Both the position numbers and the translations under genes were made by a program. Positions 6,916 to 15,287 of a DNA stretch of 62,585 bases are shown here, one piece after another; positions within the stretch are counted from its first letter, which is position 1; every line of letters starts with the position of its first letter. The DNA lies in contig NZ_QOVM01000009.1 of the NCBI RefSeq assembly GCF_004104375.1, forward strand, positions 1 to 62,585, read 5' to 3'. The notes under the pieces were generated by a model. That model ran no database searches, had not been told where the DNA came from, and saw only the letters and a list, made by a program, of their open reading frames with translations. This DNA comes from Leeuwenhoekiella aequorea. Its GTDB lineage: Bacteria > Bacteroidota > Bacteroidia > Flavobacteriales > Flavobacteriaceae.

Positions 6916-7500
6916 ATGAAAGGTGTTGATGAAATTATCAATGAAGCCAAGGAAAAAGATCTGGGCAATAAGGCTATACAAACAAGTCAACAAGCCCCTC
7001 ATTTTGAACTGCCAGACCAGGAAGGTAAACAAATACTTCTAGATGACTTGCTAGCTAAAGGACCTGTGGTTATAACATTTTATCGCGGTGACTGGTGCCC
7101 CTATTGCAATTTGCAACTTAGAGCGCTCCAAGCTCGATTGAATGATATTCATCAGTTAGGTGCTACGTTAGTTGCCATTAGTCCGCAAGTGCCGGATGGT
7201 TCTTTAACAGAAAGTGAAATTGCCAAAATGGAATTTATGGTATTGTCAGATCAGGATGCAAAAATTGCTTCAGAATATGGCGTCACTTGGGAAGTTCCAG
7301 AATTTTTACTCGATCATATGCGCGTAGATCGAAAACTCGATTTAGTACAAATTAATAATGGTAACGGCCTCATATTACCCATACCCGCTACTTTTGTAAT
7401 TGGTAAGGATGGACTCGTAAAATGGAGTTATGTAAATGTTGATTATAGAACGCGTTCTGAACCAGATGATATTATAAAAGCTTTAGAAACTATATCTTAA
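6916..7500 (+). CDS. Peroxiredoxin-like (AhpC/TSA) protein, possible 5' frameshift
   Basis: A thioredoxin-fold peroxiredoxin-like protein of 194 aa. FYRGDWCPYC holds the active cysteine pair, followed by LRALQ, ISPQVPD and LPIPATFVIGKDG. Relatives usually have about 20-40 more N-terminal residues. A matching extension is encoded upstream from ATG 6852, reading TKLREQ in one frame and AKIAAGRKAKPEF in the frame of this ORF. The frames are joined if one extra T near 6876 is ignored. So the gene is either slightly shortened, starting at ATG 6916, or recently frameshifted. The catalytic domain is intact, and reduction of hydroperoxides is the likely activity. Confidence 0.75.
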   Translation: MKGVDEIINEAKEKDLGNKAIQTSQQAPHFELPDQEGKQILLDDLLAKGPVVITFYRGDWCPYCNLQLRALQARLNDIHQLGATLVAISPQVPDGSLTESEIAKMEFMVLSDQDAKIASEYGVTWEVPEFLLDHMRVDRKLDLVQINNGNGLILPIPATFVIGKDGLVKWSYVNVDYRTRSEPDDIIKALETIS

Positions 7501-7588
7501 ATCAATTTTTTATTTGACTATATAAGATTGTCGAAGACTTAATTATTTCTGTAAATTCAAATTATTAAACACAAAGAATCTTATTTAT

Positions 7589-7854
7589 ATGAGTAAGCTT
7601 TCAAATATTCTGCTAGAAATAGAAAAATATAAATCTGAATCTAATCTCACTGAATATCAAATTATTGATAAACTGAAAGATTATTACTTCAATAAAGATG
7701 TAAATGAAAATCTTAAGCTCTATAAAAAGGGAAGAAAAAGGTTAGTGATATAACTAAAGATCTAAAAATTTCACCACGGAAATTCTATGCGATTTTAGAG
7801 AAGAAAAAAATTCAGCATAAAAAATATAAAAAGGATCAACCTGAAAGTAATTAA
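7589..7854 (+). pseudogene. Small frameshifted ORF of unknown function
   Basis: The first part (7589-7753) reads 54 aa, MSKLSNILLEIEKYKSE and so on, then stops. A second frame, one base back, continues without a stop from about 7735 to 7854 with VSDITKDLKISPRKFYAILE and a lysine-rich end. This looks like a single ancestral protein of about 88 aa, broken by loss of one A in the run near 7734-7739. The second half resembles a short helix-turn-helix. Function is unknown. A sequencing error or ribosomal frameshift cannot be excluded. Confidence 0.5.
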
Positions 7855-7865
7855 CACCTAGAAAT

Positions 7866-8033
7866 ATGCTTATGAATACACTACAACTTAAAGGAATATC
7901 CATTATAGTTCTATCCATAATTGGTTATTTTCTATTAGATAACAATCTTATGCAAACAGTAGCTGGAATTTTATGTGCGCTAGGTGTTGCATATGTTTTG
8001 AAGTGGCTTCCTCTAAAAAGGAAAACCCTATAA
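7866..8033 (+). CDS. Small two-helix membrane protein
   Basis: A 55-aa ORF (or 53 aa from ATG 7872) with two hydrophobic segments (about residues 9-24 and 30-47) and a positive C-terminus. No family is recognised. It starts 12 bases after the frameshifted ORF and is followed by a strong terminator, which supports it as a real transcription unit end. Confidence 0.55.
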   Translation: MLMNTLQLKGISIIVLSIIGYFLLDNNLMQTVAGILCALGVAYVLKWLPLKRKTL

Positions 8034-8053
8034 TTACATATTCTGAAACATAT

Positions 8054-8087
8054 AAAAGGCCCTTATCTAAAATAAGGACCTTTTTTT
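8054..8087. terminator. Bidirectional rho-independent terminator
   Basis: The stem AAAAGGCCCTTAT pairs with ATAAGGACCTTTT and ends in a T run. It serves the + small ORFs and the convergent NAD(P)-binding gene. Confidence 0.8.
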
Positions 8088-8103
8088 ACTTTGAGCTCAA
8101 ATA

Positions 8104-8751
8104 CTAGAATTGCTTAATTGCATCTTCTATTCGCTCTTCACCTTCAGTTATTTCAAACACTGCATTTTGAGCAATGTCATCATTAAGTACATGAACCAGA
8201 GTATATGCGACATCGTCTCTGCTAATTTTACCGTGTTCGACTTTATGAGCGGCATTTATTTTTCGCGTTCCTTCTTCATCTTTTAACGTTCCAGGTCTTA
8301 CAATACTGTATAATAACCCGCTTTTCTTTAAGTGATCATCGGCATTTTTCTTAGCTTCTAAATAATGCTGTAGCTCTCCTCCACTCTCTGGCTTATCTGC
8401 ATTAATAGAACTTAACATTACAAACTTTTTAATGCCTGCATTTTTAGAAACGTCTATTAAACCTTTAGCTCCTTCCTGATCTACAGCTGTCGTTTTTTCA
8501 GGACCTGTTTTGCCGCCAGAACCTGCAGCAAAAATTACCTTATCTATACCTTTTACCACATGTGAAAGATCTTCTTCTAAGTCACCTAATACTGTGTCTA
8601 TATCTTGAATTTTAAATTGCTCACGTTGCTCTTCTTTACGCACCATTGCAACCGGATTATAATATTGTGATTCCTTTAGATAACTCACAATTTTCTTACC
8701 CGTGGTACCATTTGCTCCTGCTACTAATATATTTTCTTTGCTTGTATTCAT
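8104..8751 (-). CDS. NAD(P)-binding atypical SDR (YwnB/SDR_a5-like)
   Basis: A 215-aa Rossmann protein. GANGTTGKK at the N-terminus is the GxxGxxG dinucleotide loop of the NAD(P)H-binding family (PF13460). MLSSINADKP and YSIVRPGTL are the conserved strand ends found in YwnB-like proteins. No classical YxxxK is seen, as is usual for this group. The substrate is unknown. It is transcribed alone toward the terminator at 8054-8087. Confidence 0.85.
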   Translation of the reverse strand: MNTSKENILVAGANGTTGKKIVSYLKESQYYNPVAMVRKEEQREQFKIQDIDTVLGDLEEDLSHVVKGIDKVIFAAGSGGKTGPEKTTAVDQEGAKGLIDVSKNAGIKKFVMLSSINADKPESGGELQHYLEAKKNADDHLKKSGLLYSIVRPGTLKDEEGTRKINAAHKVEHGKISRDDVAYTLVHVLNDDIAQNAVFEITEGEERIEDAIKQF

Positions 8752-8895
8752 TATAGGTATAATTATTTAAAGTCTCTAAGAGACATTTATTTAGATTATT
8801 CATTTGCAAATTACCTTAAATGCTTAGGCATCAAAACTTTCTTAACGCCCTTTAACGCTAGCTTTAGGATAGTATTAAGATGTAGTTAAAGCATT

Positions 8896-8924
8896 TTGTG
8901 AATTAAAATAAACTCCTAGCTTTG
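8896..8924 (+). promoter_or_regulatory. Promoter of the thioredoxin gene
   Basis: TTG (8896-8898), an 18-base spacer, and TAGCTTTG (8917-8924) match the Bacteroidota consensus TTG-N17-19-TAnnTTTG. Transcription would start at about 8930, so the mRNA may have no leader. Confidence 0.6.
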
Positions 8925-8929
8925 CAGGT

Positions 8930-9226
8930 ATGAAAACAACCTTTGGCAACTTAACCGAATCATCAACGCCTGTTTTGATTGATTTTTATGCAACGTGGTG
9001 TGGCCCGTGCCAGACCCTTGCTCCTATTCTTGAAGATGTGAAAAAAGATCTTGGTGAAAAAGTTAAGATCATAAAAGTAGATGTAGATAAGAATCAAGCA
9101 CTTGCACAAAAATTTCAAGTACGAGGTGTTCCTACTCTTATGTTATTTAAAAACGGAAAACAACTTTGGCGACAAAGTGGGGTTTTAAGCAGATCTGATT
9201 TAAAGCGTGTGATCGAAAGCCACTAA
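8930..9226 (+). CDS. Thioredoxin
   Basis: A 98-aa single-domain thioredoxin with the active site WCGPC (near residues 22-26), the buried Asp in LIDFYATW, and the cis-proline motif RGVPTLMLF. It lacks a signal peptide and is therefore cytoplasmic. It is a stand-alone gene with its own promoter and a terminator shared with the convergent helicase gene. Several thioredoxins are usual in this group, so the symbol trxA is not assigned. Confidence 0.93.
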   Translation: MKTTFGNLTESSTPVLIDFYATWCGPCQTLAPILEDVKKDLGEKVKIIKVDVDKNQALAQKFQVRGVPTLMLFKNGKQLWRQSGVLSRSDLKRVIESH

Positions 9227-9304
9227 TCCAGTGCCGTCGCATAAGCGAATAAATTGCAGTCTATTAAAAATAAGTAAGTCTATTCATTACAGATTAGCAA
9301 AAAC

Positions 9305-9338
9305 AAAAAAGGAGTTTCTTAAATGAAACTCCTTTTTT
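9305..9338. terminator. Bidirectional terminator, 14-bp perfect stem
   Basis: AAAAAAGGAGTTTC pairs perfectly with GAAACTCCTTTTTT around the loop TTAAAT. It lies between the convergent thioredoxin and DEAD-box genes. Confidence 0.9.
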
Positions 9339-9356
9339 GTTTTACTTATTACTGGT

Positions 9357-10475
9357 TTACTTGCTCTTTAATTCACCAAAGCCTATTTGCAACGATTTCT
9401 CATAACCTCTCAAAATTCGCAGCTCTTTAGTTGTCACTAAAGCAAGTGAAAGACCTTCTTTGCCGGCTCTTGCAGTTCTTCCACTACGGTGTGTATAATA
9501 TTCCTCTTGATCGGGCATTTGATAATGAACTACAAAAGTCAAATCTTGAACGTCAAGACCACGAGCCGCAATATCTGTAGCTACCAATAATCGTAAACTT
9601 TCGTTTTTAAAGGCGCGCATAACTTTATCGCGCTCTTTTTGAAGCATATCTCCCTGAAGCGCTTCCGCAGCAATATTTTTTGCTATTAACTGTTTAGAAA
9701 GTTTAGTAGCAGCTGCTTTCGTTTTGCAAAAAATGATTCCCCGCTCCTCGTGTCTTGACCTTAAAAAGTCTAACAGAATTGGTAATTTATCGGTTTCCTC
9801 ACACTGTAGAAATTTGTGATCTATGTTTTTATTTACAACATCCTTACTTATTTGAATACGGTGTGCCTCAGCAGACATATGCTCATTTACAATCTGTCGT
9901 ATTCCGTGTGGCATAGTAGCAGAAAACAACCACTTGTTATCTACATTTTTTACCGTGTTAAGTATCTCATCTAATTGTTGCTTAAACCCCATACTCAGCA
10001 TCTCATCTGCCTCATCCAAAACAACTGTATTCACGCTAGAAAGATCAATTACTTTTCGATTTAAAAGATCGATAAGTCTTCCTGGTGTAGCCACAATTAT
10101 ATGGGTAGGACGCATTAAATTTTTTATCTGAATATCTATTTTCTCACCTCCATAAATAGCTTCAGTAAAAATTTTATCTGTGTATTTTGTATATCTAAAT
10201 AACTGCTTTGCCACTTGTTGACACAGTTCACGTGTAGGACAAAGTATGAGTGCCTGGATATATTTTTTCTTGGCATTCACCTGTTGAAGTATTGGCAATC
10301 CATAGGCTGCAGTTTTTCCGGTTCCTGTTTGTGCCTGTCCTACAAGATGTGTTTTTTCCTGTAACAAAATAGGAATAACTTCTTGCTGAATAGGTGTAGG
10401 ATTTACAATACCTAATTCTGAAAGCCCTTTAACTATATCGGCTTTGATGCCTAACTCTTTAAACGTGTTTACCAT
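9357..10475 (-). CDS. DEAD-box RNA helicase
   Basis: An ATP-dependent RNA helicase of about 372 aa from ATG 10475 (an in-frame upstream Met at 10526 gives 389 aa, but its extra 17 residues do not fit the family). All motifs are visible: the Q motif TPIQQEV, AQTGTGKT (I), PTRELC (Ia), LDEADEM (II), SATMP (III), IIFCKT (IV), ATDIAARGLD (V), and HRSGRTARAG (VI). The C-terminus ends soon after motif VI, so there is no basic or RNA-binding tail as in DbpA or CsdA. Roles in ribosome assembly or RNA decay are likely. Confidence 0.93.
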   Translation of the reverse strand: MVNTFKELGIKADIVKGLSELGIVNPTPIQQEVIPILLQEKTHLVGQAQTGTGKTAAYGLPILQQVNAKKKYIQALILCPTRELCQQVAKQLFRYTKYTDKIFTEAIYGGEKIDIQIKNLMRPTHIIVATPGRLIDLLNRKVIDLSSVNTVVLDEADEMLSMGFKQQLDEILNTVKNVDNKWLFSATMPHGIRQIVNEHMSAEAHRIQISKDVVNKNIDHKFLQCEETDKLPILLDFLRSRHEERGIIFCKTKAAATKLSKQLIAKNIAAEALQGDMLQKERDKVMRAFKNESLRLLVATDIAARGLDVQDLTFVVHYQMPDQEEYYTHRSGRTARAGKEGLSLALVTTKELRILRGYEKSLQIGFGELKSK

Positions 10476-10593
10476 GGTAAAAATTTGAAACGCAAATATA
10501 GTCAACCCTAAGTCTAAAAACTTCAATTAGAAATTAAGATTGAAAAGGAATAACACATATTTAATTCATATATTTTTAACTTAAAAAATTACA

Positions 10594-11451
10594 ATGCGTA
10601 TTTTATTAATTCTCTCTCTGATTTCTATTTTTTTAAGCTCCTCTTCTCAAGCTCAACACAAACCTGCATACGCTCTTTTTGATGCCACGGGTAATCAAGT
10701 AGAGTACTCAACTATGATAGACTCACTAATAACAAACGAAATTGTACTATTTGGAGAATTGCACGATAACCCTATCATACATTGGTTAGAACTTGAAATA
10801 ACAAAAGATCTTGGCTACAAAAAGAGTCTTACACTAGGCGCAGAAATGATTGAGGCAGATAATCAGGAGGTGCTTCAAGCCTATTTAAATGATAGTATTA
10901 CTATAAAAGAATTTACAAGTTCGGCTAGCCTGTGGGTTAATCATAAAACAGATTATCAACCACTTATTGATTACGCAAAATCTCAAAATTTTGATTTTAT
11001 AGCAACAAATATTCCGCGTAAATATGCCTCGCTTGTTTATAAAAATGGATTTGAAGTTCTAGATACTCTTTCAATTTCTGAAAAGGATTTTATTGCACCG
11101 CTACCTATCCTCTTCAAACCTGAATTACCGCGATATCAGGAAATTTTAAAAATGATGGGAGATCACGGAAGTCCAAAGTTAGTTATGGCGCAAGCGATTA
11201 AAGATGCTACAATGGCGCACTTTATTATAAAAAATCGCAAAAATCAAAACCTCTTTATACACTATAATGGTTCTTTTCATAGTGATTTTCACGAAGGAAT
11301 CGGCTGGTATTTAAAACAACTTGATAGCACACTTAAATGCGTAACGATATCCAGTGTTTCACAAAAGGAATTAGACTCCCTCGAAAATCAATACATCAAT
11401 CAAGCCGATTTTATAATCGTGGTCGATGATGATATGACTACTACATATTAA
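10594..11451 (+). CDS. ChaN family haem-binding protein
   Basis: A 285-aa exported protein with an N-terminal signal peptide (hydrophobic to about residue 20, ending QAQ). VLFGELHDNPIIHWLEL is the hallmark of the ChaN/PF04187 family, whose Campylobacter member binds haem. The conserved HYNGSFHSDFHEGIGW segment near residue 227 also fits. It is often found with iron-uptake genes, but no such genes are adjacent here. Confidence 0.85.
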   Translation: MRILLILSLISIFLSSSSQAQHKPAYALFDATGNQVEYSTMIDSLITNEIVLFGELHDNPIIHWLELEITKDLGYKKSLTLGAEMIEADNQEVLQAYLNDSITIKEFTSSASLWVNHKTDYQPLIDYAKSQNFDFIATNIPRKYASLVYKNGFEVLDTLSISEKDFIAPLPILFKPELPRYQEILKMMGDHGSPKLVMAQAIKDATMAHFIIKNRKNQNLFIHYNGSFHSDFHEGIGWYLKQLDSTLKCVTISSVSQKELDSLENQYINQADFIIVVDDDMTTTY

Positions 11452-11553
11452 TTAAGCTGTTTTCTTACTAACTTAAAAAACCTAAATCAAAATACCACGA
11501 ACTGGTTAGGAGTTAAATAAGTGTGAAACATTCTAAATTAATAGTATTACTAT

Positions 11554-11561
11554 TATATTTG
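11554..11561 (+). promoter_or_regulatory. -7 box of the TetR/export operon
   Basis: TATATTTG matches TAnnTTTG and lies 17 bases before the TetR ATG. No good -33 TTG is seen at standard spacing, so activity may depend on a regulator. Confidence 0.45.
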
Positions 11562-11578
11562 CAATCAAAATAATTTTT

Positions 11579-12253
11579 ATGAATGAGTTGCTTAAGAATA
11601 TAAAGATTACCATTAATGAAGGCATCTATCTTAAGGATCCGGAGTCTTCAAATCTGGGTAAGCGTATTATTCAAGATGGTATTATTCTTATTGACGAACT
11701 AGGGTTTGATAATTTTACATTCAAAAAGCTAGGAGAACGTATAGGTTCTAACGAAAGTTCTATATATAGATATTTTGAAAATAAACATAAGCTGCTGGTT
11801 TATTTAACTTCTTGGTATTGGGGTTGGAAAGAATATCAACTGGTATTTGCCACAATTAATATAAAAGATACTTCAGAAAAATTGAATAAAGCAATCGAAA
11901 TTCTTACCCGTGAAGTAGAACAAGATCAATTATTCTCCCACATTAATGAGGTTGCTCTGAATAAAATTGTGGTTAATGAATATTCAAAATCCTATCTCAC
12001 TAAAGAGGTTGATGATGAAAATAAGGAAGGGTATTTTGTAATATACAAACGTTTATCTGGAAGATTAAAAGAGCTTATAAGTGATGTAAATTCAGACTAT
12101 CAATATCCCGCAAGTTTGGCAAGTACCATACTTTCTGGCTCTTTGCACCAGCATTTTTTAAAAGATCATTTTAAATCTTTGACAGATTGTAGCGCAAGCA
12201 CAACTCCTACTCAATACTTTATACATCTTACTACAAAACTTTTAAATTCATAA
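11579..12253 (+). CDS. TetR family transcriptional regulator
   Basis: A 224-aa regulator. A helix-turn-helix (FTFKKLGERIGSNESSIYRY, then FENKHKLL) lies near residues 45-72, preceded by an unusually long N-terminal segment of about 25 residues. The C-terminal helical domain probably binds a ligand. It heads an operon of ABC, HlyD and TolC genes, starting 10 bases before the ABC gene, so it likely represses its own export operon. Confidence 0.87.
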   Translation: MNELLKNIKITINEGIYLKDPESSNLGKRIIQDGIILIDELGFDNFTFKKLGERIGSNESSIYRYFENKHKLLVYLTSWYWGWKEYQLVFATINIKDTSEKLNKAIEILTREVEQDQLFSHINEVALNKIVVNEYSKSYLTKEVDDENKEGYFVIYKRLSGRLKELISDVNSDYQYPASLASTILSGSLHQHFLKDHFKSLTDCSASTTPTQYFIHLTTKLLNS

Positions 12254-12263
12254 TTACCTACCT

Positions 12264-13931
12264 ATGGATAAGAATACATACACGCCTTGGCAACGCTTTA
12301 TAGGGCTATTAAAATTAGAGCGTAAAGATTTTTTACAGATCCTATATTATGCAATTTTCGCCGGGATTGTGAGTCTCTCGTTACCATTAGGTATTCAAGC
12401 AATTGTAAACCTAATACAAGGTGCACAGATAAGTACTTCCTGGATTGTTCTTGTAGTATTAGTAACATTAGGTGTTGCTTTTGTAGGAGCATTGCAGTTG
12501 ATGCAAATACGAATAGTTGAAAATATTCAGCAAAAAATATTCACACGTGCTTCATTTGAATTTACATACCGCTTTCCTAAAATTAAAATGAGCGAGCTTA
12601 GAGATTATTATCCGCCTGAATTAGCTAATCGGTTTTTTGACGTTCTTACCATTCAGAAAGGTTTGTACAAGCTTGTGCTCGATTTTCCGGCAGCGATGGT
12701 TCAGATCATATTTGGGTTAATTCTCCTATCCTTTTACCATCCTTTTTTCATTTTCTACGGAATCTTACTCGTACTTCTTATTTATCTGGTTTTTAAATTT
12801 ACCGGAAATACAGGATTGCAAACCAGCCTCTCTGAGTCTAAGTATAAATACAAAATTGCTCACTGGATTCAGGAAATTGCCCGCACCCTGTTAAGCTTCA
12901 AGCTTTCAGGAAAATCAAGTCTAGCTTTGAATAAAAATGACACATTAGTAAGTGATTATATTGATTCGCGTGAAAGTCACTTTAGAATTTTACGCATTCA
13001 GTTTATTCAAATGATAGGTTTTAAGGTTCTGGTAACTGCCGGTTTATTACTTATAGGTGGGATTCTAGTTCTTAATCAACAAATGAATATAGGACAGTTT
13101 GTAGCTGCCGAAATTATTATTCTTCTCATTATTAACTCGGTTGAGAAATTAATACTTGGTCTTGAAAATTTCTATGATTTACTTACTGCATTAGAAAAAA
13201 TAGGTCAAGTTGTAGATAAAGAATTAGAGCCTCAGGATTTAGCAACTCCCTTTAATGATGATACCGCACTTACCCTAGAACTCAATAAAATAAGTTATAT
13301 AGATAATCGCGATAATATCTCCATTTTAAAAGACATTTCATTTACTTTAAAACCTGGAGAACATTTGCTAATTAACGGACCCAATGGCTCTGGAAAATCG
13401 ACTTTATTAAAAATTATTGCAGGAATTTTAGAGCCTACTGAAGGTGATTTATATGTAAATAACAAATCTCTAAAAGGTATAAATCTTAATCATTATCGTG
13501 CACTATTGGGACAATCATTTCCAGATGAGACTCCGTTTGAAGGTACACTTTTAGAAAACCTCACTTTTGGAGATACAACCATTCCGCAAGAAGATATTGA
13601 TTGGGCAATAACTAATGTGGGCTTAACAGATTATATCAAGAATCAACCATTGGGAATAAATACCGCTTTAAAGCCTGAAGGAAAATTCTTGTCAGAAACA
13701 ATCTCAAATAAAATCGTACTCGCCCGAAGTATTGTTCGTAAGCCTAAAGTGCTCATCTTAAAAGAACCCTTAACGCGTTTTTCAGCAGAAGAGAAAACAC
13801 GTATAATAGAGTTTCTCTTTGATAAATCTAATAGCTGGTCTATTATCATTTCTAGTCAAAATCCACTCTGGAAAGAATACTGTGAACGTGTTATATGGCT
13901 TGAAAATGGAACATCTTCAACTTCAAATTAA
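12264..13931 (+). CDS. ABC exporter (fused permease-ATPase) with degenerate ATPase motifs
   Basis: A 555-aa half-transporter with five or six membrane helices in the first 310 residues and an ATPase domain after about 335. Walker A (NGPNGSGKST, near 373) and the Q-loop (LLGQSF) are intact. The rest is unusual: the signature LSGGQ is replaced by LSETI (near 475), Walker B has LILKEP instead of LLLDE (near 497), the D-loop SALD is TRFS, and the H-loop histidine is missing (IISSQN, near 530). It is followed by HlyD and TolC genes, so it belongs to a three-part envelope exporter. It may be a slow or non-hydrolysing ATPase. Confidence 0.85.
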   Translation: MDKNTYTPWQRFIGLLKLERKDFLQILYYAIFAGIVSLSLPLGIQAIVNLIQGAQISTSWIVLVVLVTLGVAFVGALQLMQIRIVENIQQKIFTRASFEFTYRFPKIKMSELRDYYPPELANRFFDVLTIQKGLYKLVLDFPAAMVQIIFGLILLSFYHPFFIFYGILLVLLIYLVFKFTGNTGLQTSLSESKYKYKIAHWIQEIARTLLSFKLSGKSSLALNKNDTLVSDYIDSRESHFRILRIQFIQMIGFKVLVTAGLLLIGGILVLNQQMNIGQFVAAEIIILLIINSVEKLILGLENFYDLLTALEKIGQVVDKELEPQDLATPFNDDTALTLELNKISYIDNRDNISILKDISFTLKPGEHLLINGPNGSGKSTLLKIIAGILEPTEGDLYVNNKSLKGINLNHYRALLGQSFPDETPFEGTLLENLTFGDTTIPQEDIDWAITNVGLTDYIKNQPLGINTALKPEGKFLSETISNKIVLARSIVRKPKVLILKEPLTRFSAEEKTRIIEFLFDKSNSWSIIISSQNPLWKEYCERVIWLENGTSSTSN

Positions 13932-13937
13932 ACTGCT

Positions 13938-15287
13938 ATGCTCAATATATCACACAATAAATTAAATAAAAAGGTGGATCTCTCGAGCTATAAATCTTCA
14001 AAAAAGGTTTTAGAGAAAGAGCACTACGCTTACTTTAATAGATTTTTAGCTGTTTTTGCAATTATACTTATTGTTATCGTATTCCTTCCGTGGACACAGA
14101 CTATCTCATCTGTGGGTTATGTCACAACTTTAACTCCAGAACAACGTCCTCAAACTATACAATCCCCTATTCCCGGCAAGGTCGAAAAATGGTACGTACG
14201 TGAAGGTGATTTTGTAGAAAAAGGAGATACCATACTTTTTATTTCAGAAATTAAAAATGAATATTTTGACCCCGATCTGGTTGCCCGTACAGATTTACAA
14301 GTTCGAGCTAAAGCAAATTCTGTCGAGTCATACAGTCAAAAAGTGGCAGCCCTAGGTAATCAAATTGCAGCTCTTAATAATGAACGGATTTTAAAATTAA
14401 AACAGGCAGAGAATAAACGTATTCAAGCCGGTTTAAAAATTAAAAGTGACAGTATAGATTATGAAGCCTCAAAAACTAATTTAAGTATTGCGCAACGTCA
14501 ATATGAGCGTACGCTAAGCTTACAACAAGAAGGCTTAAAAGCAGTCACAGATGTAGAAGAAAAACGTCTCAAATTACAGGAAACAGAAGCAAAACTAATC
14601 TCGCAAGAAAATAAACTATTAGCTTCCAGAAATGAGTTACTTAATGCACAAATTGAGTTGAGTCGACTTGAAGCTACTTATGCAGATAAAATATCAAAAG
14701 CACAAAGTGATAGAGCAACAGCACAATCTGCACAGTACGATTCTGAAGCTGCAGTAAGCAAACTTGAGAATAGCCGTACGAATTATGAAATACGTAATGA
14801 TTTGTATTACATACGCGCTCCTCAAGCCGGTTATATTAATAAAGCGATTATTGGTGGTATCGGTGAGACTTTTAAAGAAGGTCAAAAACTCGTAGGTATC
14901 ACCCCTTCAAACTATGATATAGCTGTAGAAACCTATGTTAAACCTATAGACTTACCTCTTATACATCTAGATGAAAAGGTTAGAGTTCAGTTTGATGGAT
15001 GGCCTTCAATTGTATTTAGCGGTTGGCCAAATAATTCTCTTGGTACTTTTGGAGCGCGCGTGGTAGCAATAGAAAATTATATTAGCCCTAACGGAAAATA
15101 CAGAATCTTACTAGCACCAGACAAAGAAGAACAATCCTGGCCAGAAGCTTTGCGCGTAGGTTCTGGAGCAAATACAATGGCACTATTAGAAGATGTTCCT
15201 ATCTGGTATGAGCTTTGGAGAAAACTTAATGGATTTCCTCCAGATTATTATACCCCAAAAGCTGATGCCGAAACTACTAAGAAATGA
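13938..15287 (+). CDS. HlyD family membrane fusion protein
   Basis: A 449-aa periplasmic adaptor with one N-terminal membrane helix (about 37-54), the lipoyl half-motif IPGKVEKWYVREGDFVEKGD, a long coiled coil (about 125-280, rich in Gln, Glu, Lys and Ala), and a second beta-barrel part beginning YYIRAPQAGYI. It starts 6 bases after the ABC gene, and its stop overlaps the start of the TolC gene. It would link the inner-membrane exporter to the outer-membrane channel. Confidence 0.9.
   Translation: MLNISHNKLNKKVDLSSYKSSKKVLEKEHYAYFNRFLAVFAIILIVIVFLPWTQTISSVGYVTTLTPEQRPQTIQSPIPGKVEKWYVREGDFVEKGDTILFISEIKNEYFDPDLVARTDLQVRAKANSVESYSQKVAALGNQIAALNNERILKLKQAENKRIQAGLKIKSDSIDYEASKTNLSIAQRQYERTLSLQQEGLKAVTDVEEKRLKLQETEAKLISQENKLLASRNELLNAQIELSRLEATYADKISKAQSDRATAQSAQYDSEAAVSKLENSRTNYEIRNDLYYIRAPQAGYINKAIIGGIGETFKEGQKLVGITPSNYDIAVETYVKPIDLPLIHLDEKVRVQFDGWPSIVFSGWPNNSLGTFGARVVAIENYISPNGKYRILLAPDKEEQSWPEALRVGSGANTMALLEDVPIWYELWRKLNGFPPDYYTPKADAETTKK

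Noticed and set aside
7720-7745. Programmed -1 frameshift in the split ORF
   Set aside because: The site A_AAA_AGG does not fit the classic slippery heptamer (X_XXY_YYZ), and no downstream structure is obvious. A mutation is simpler.
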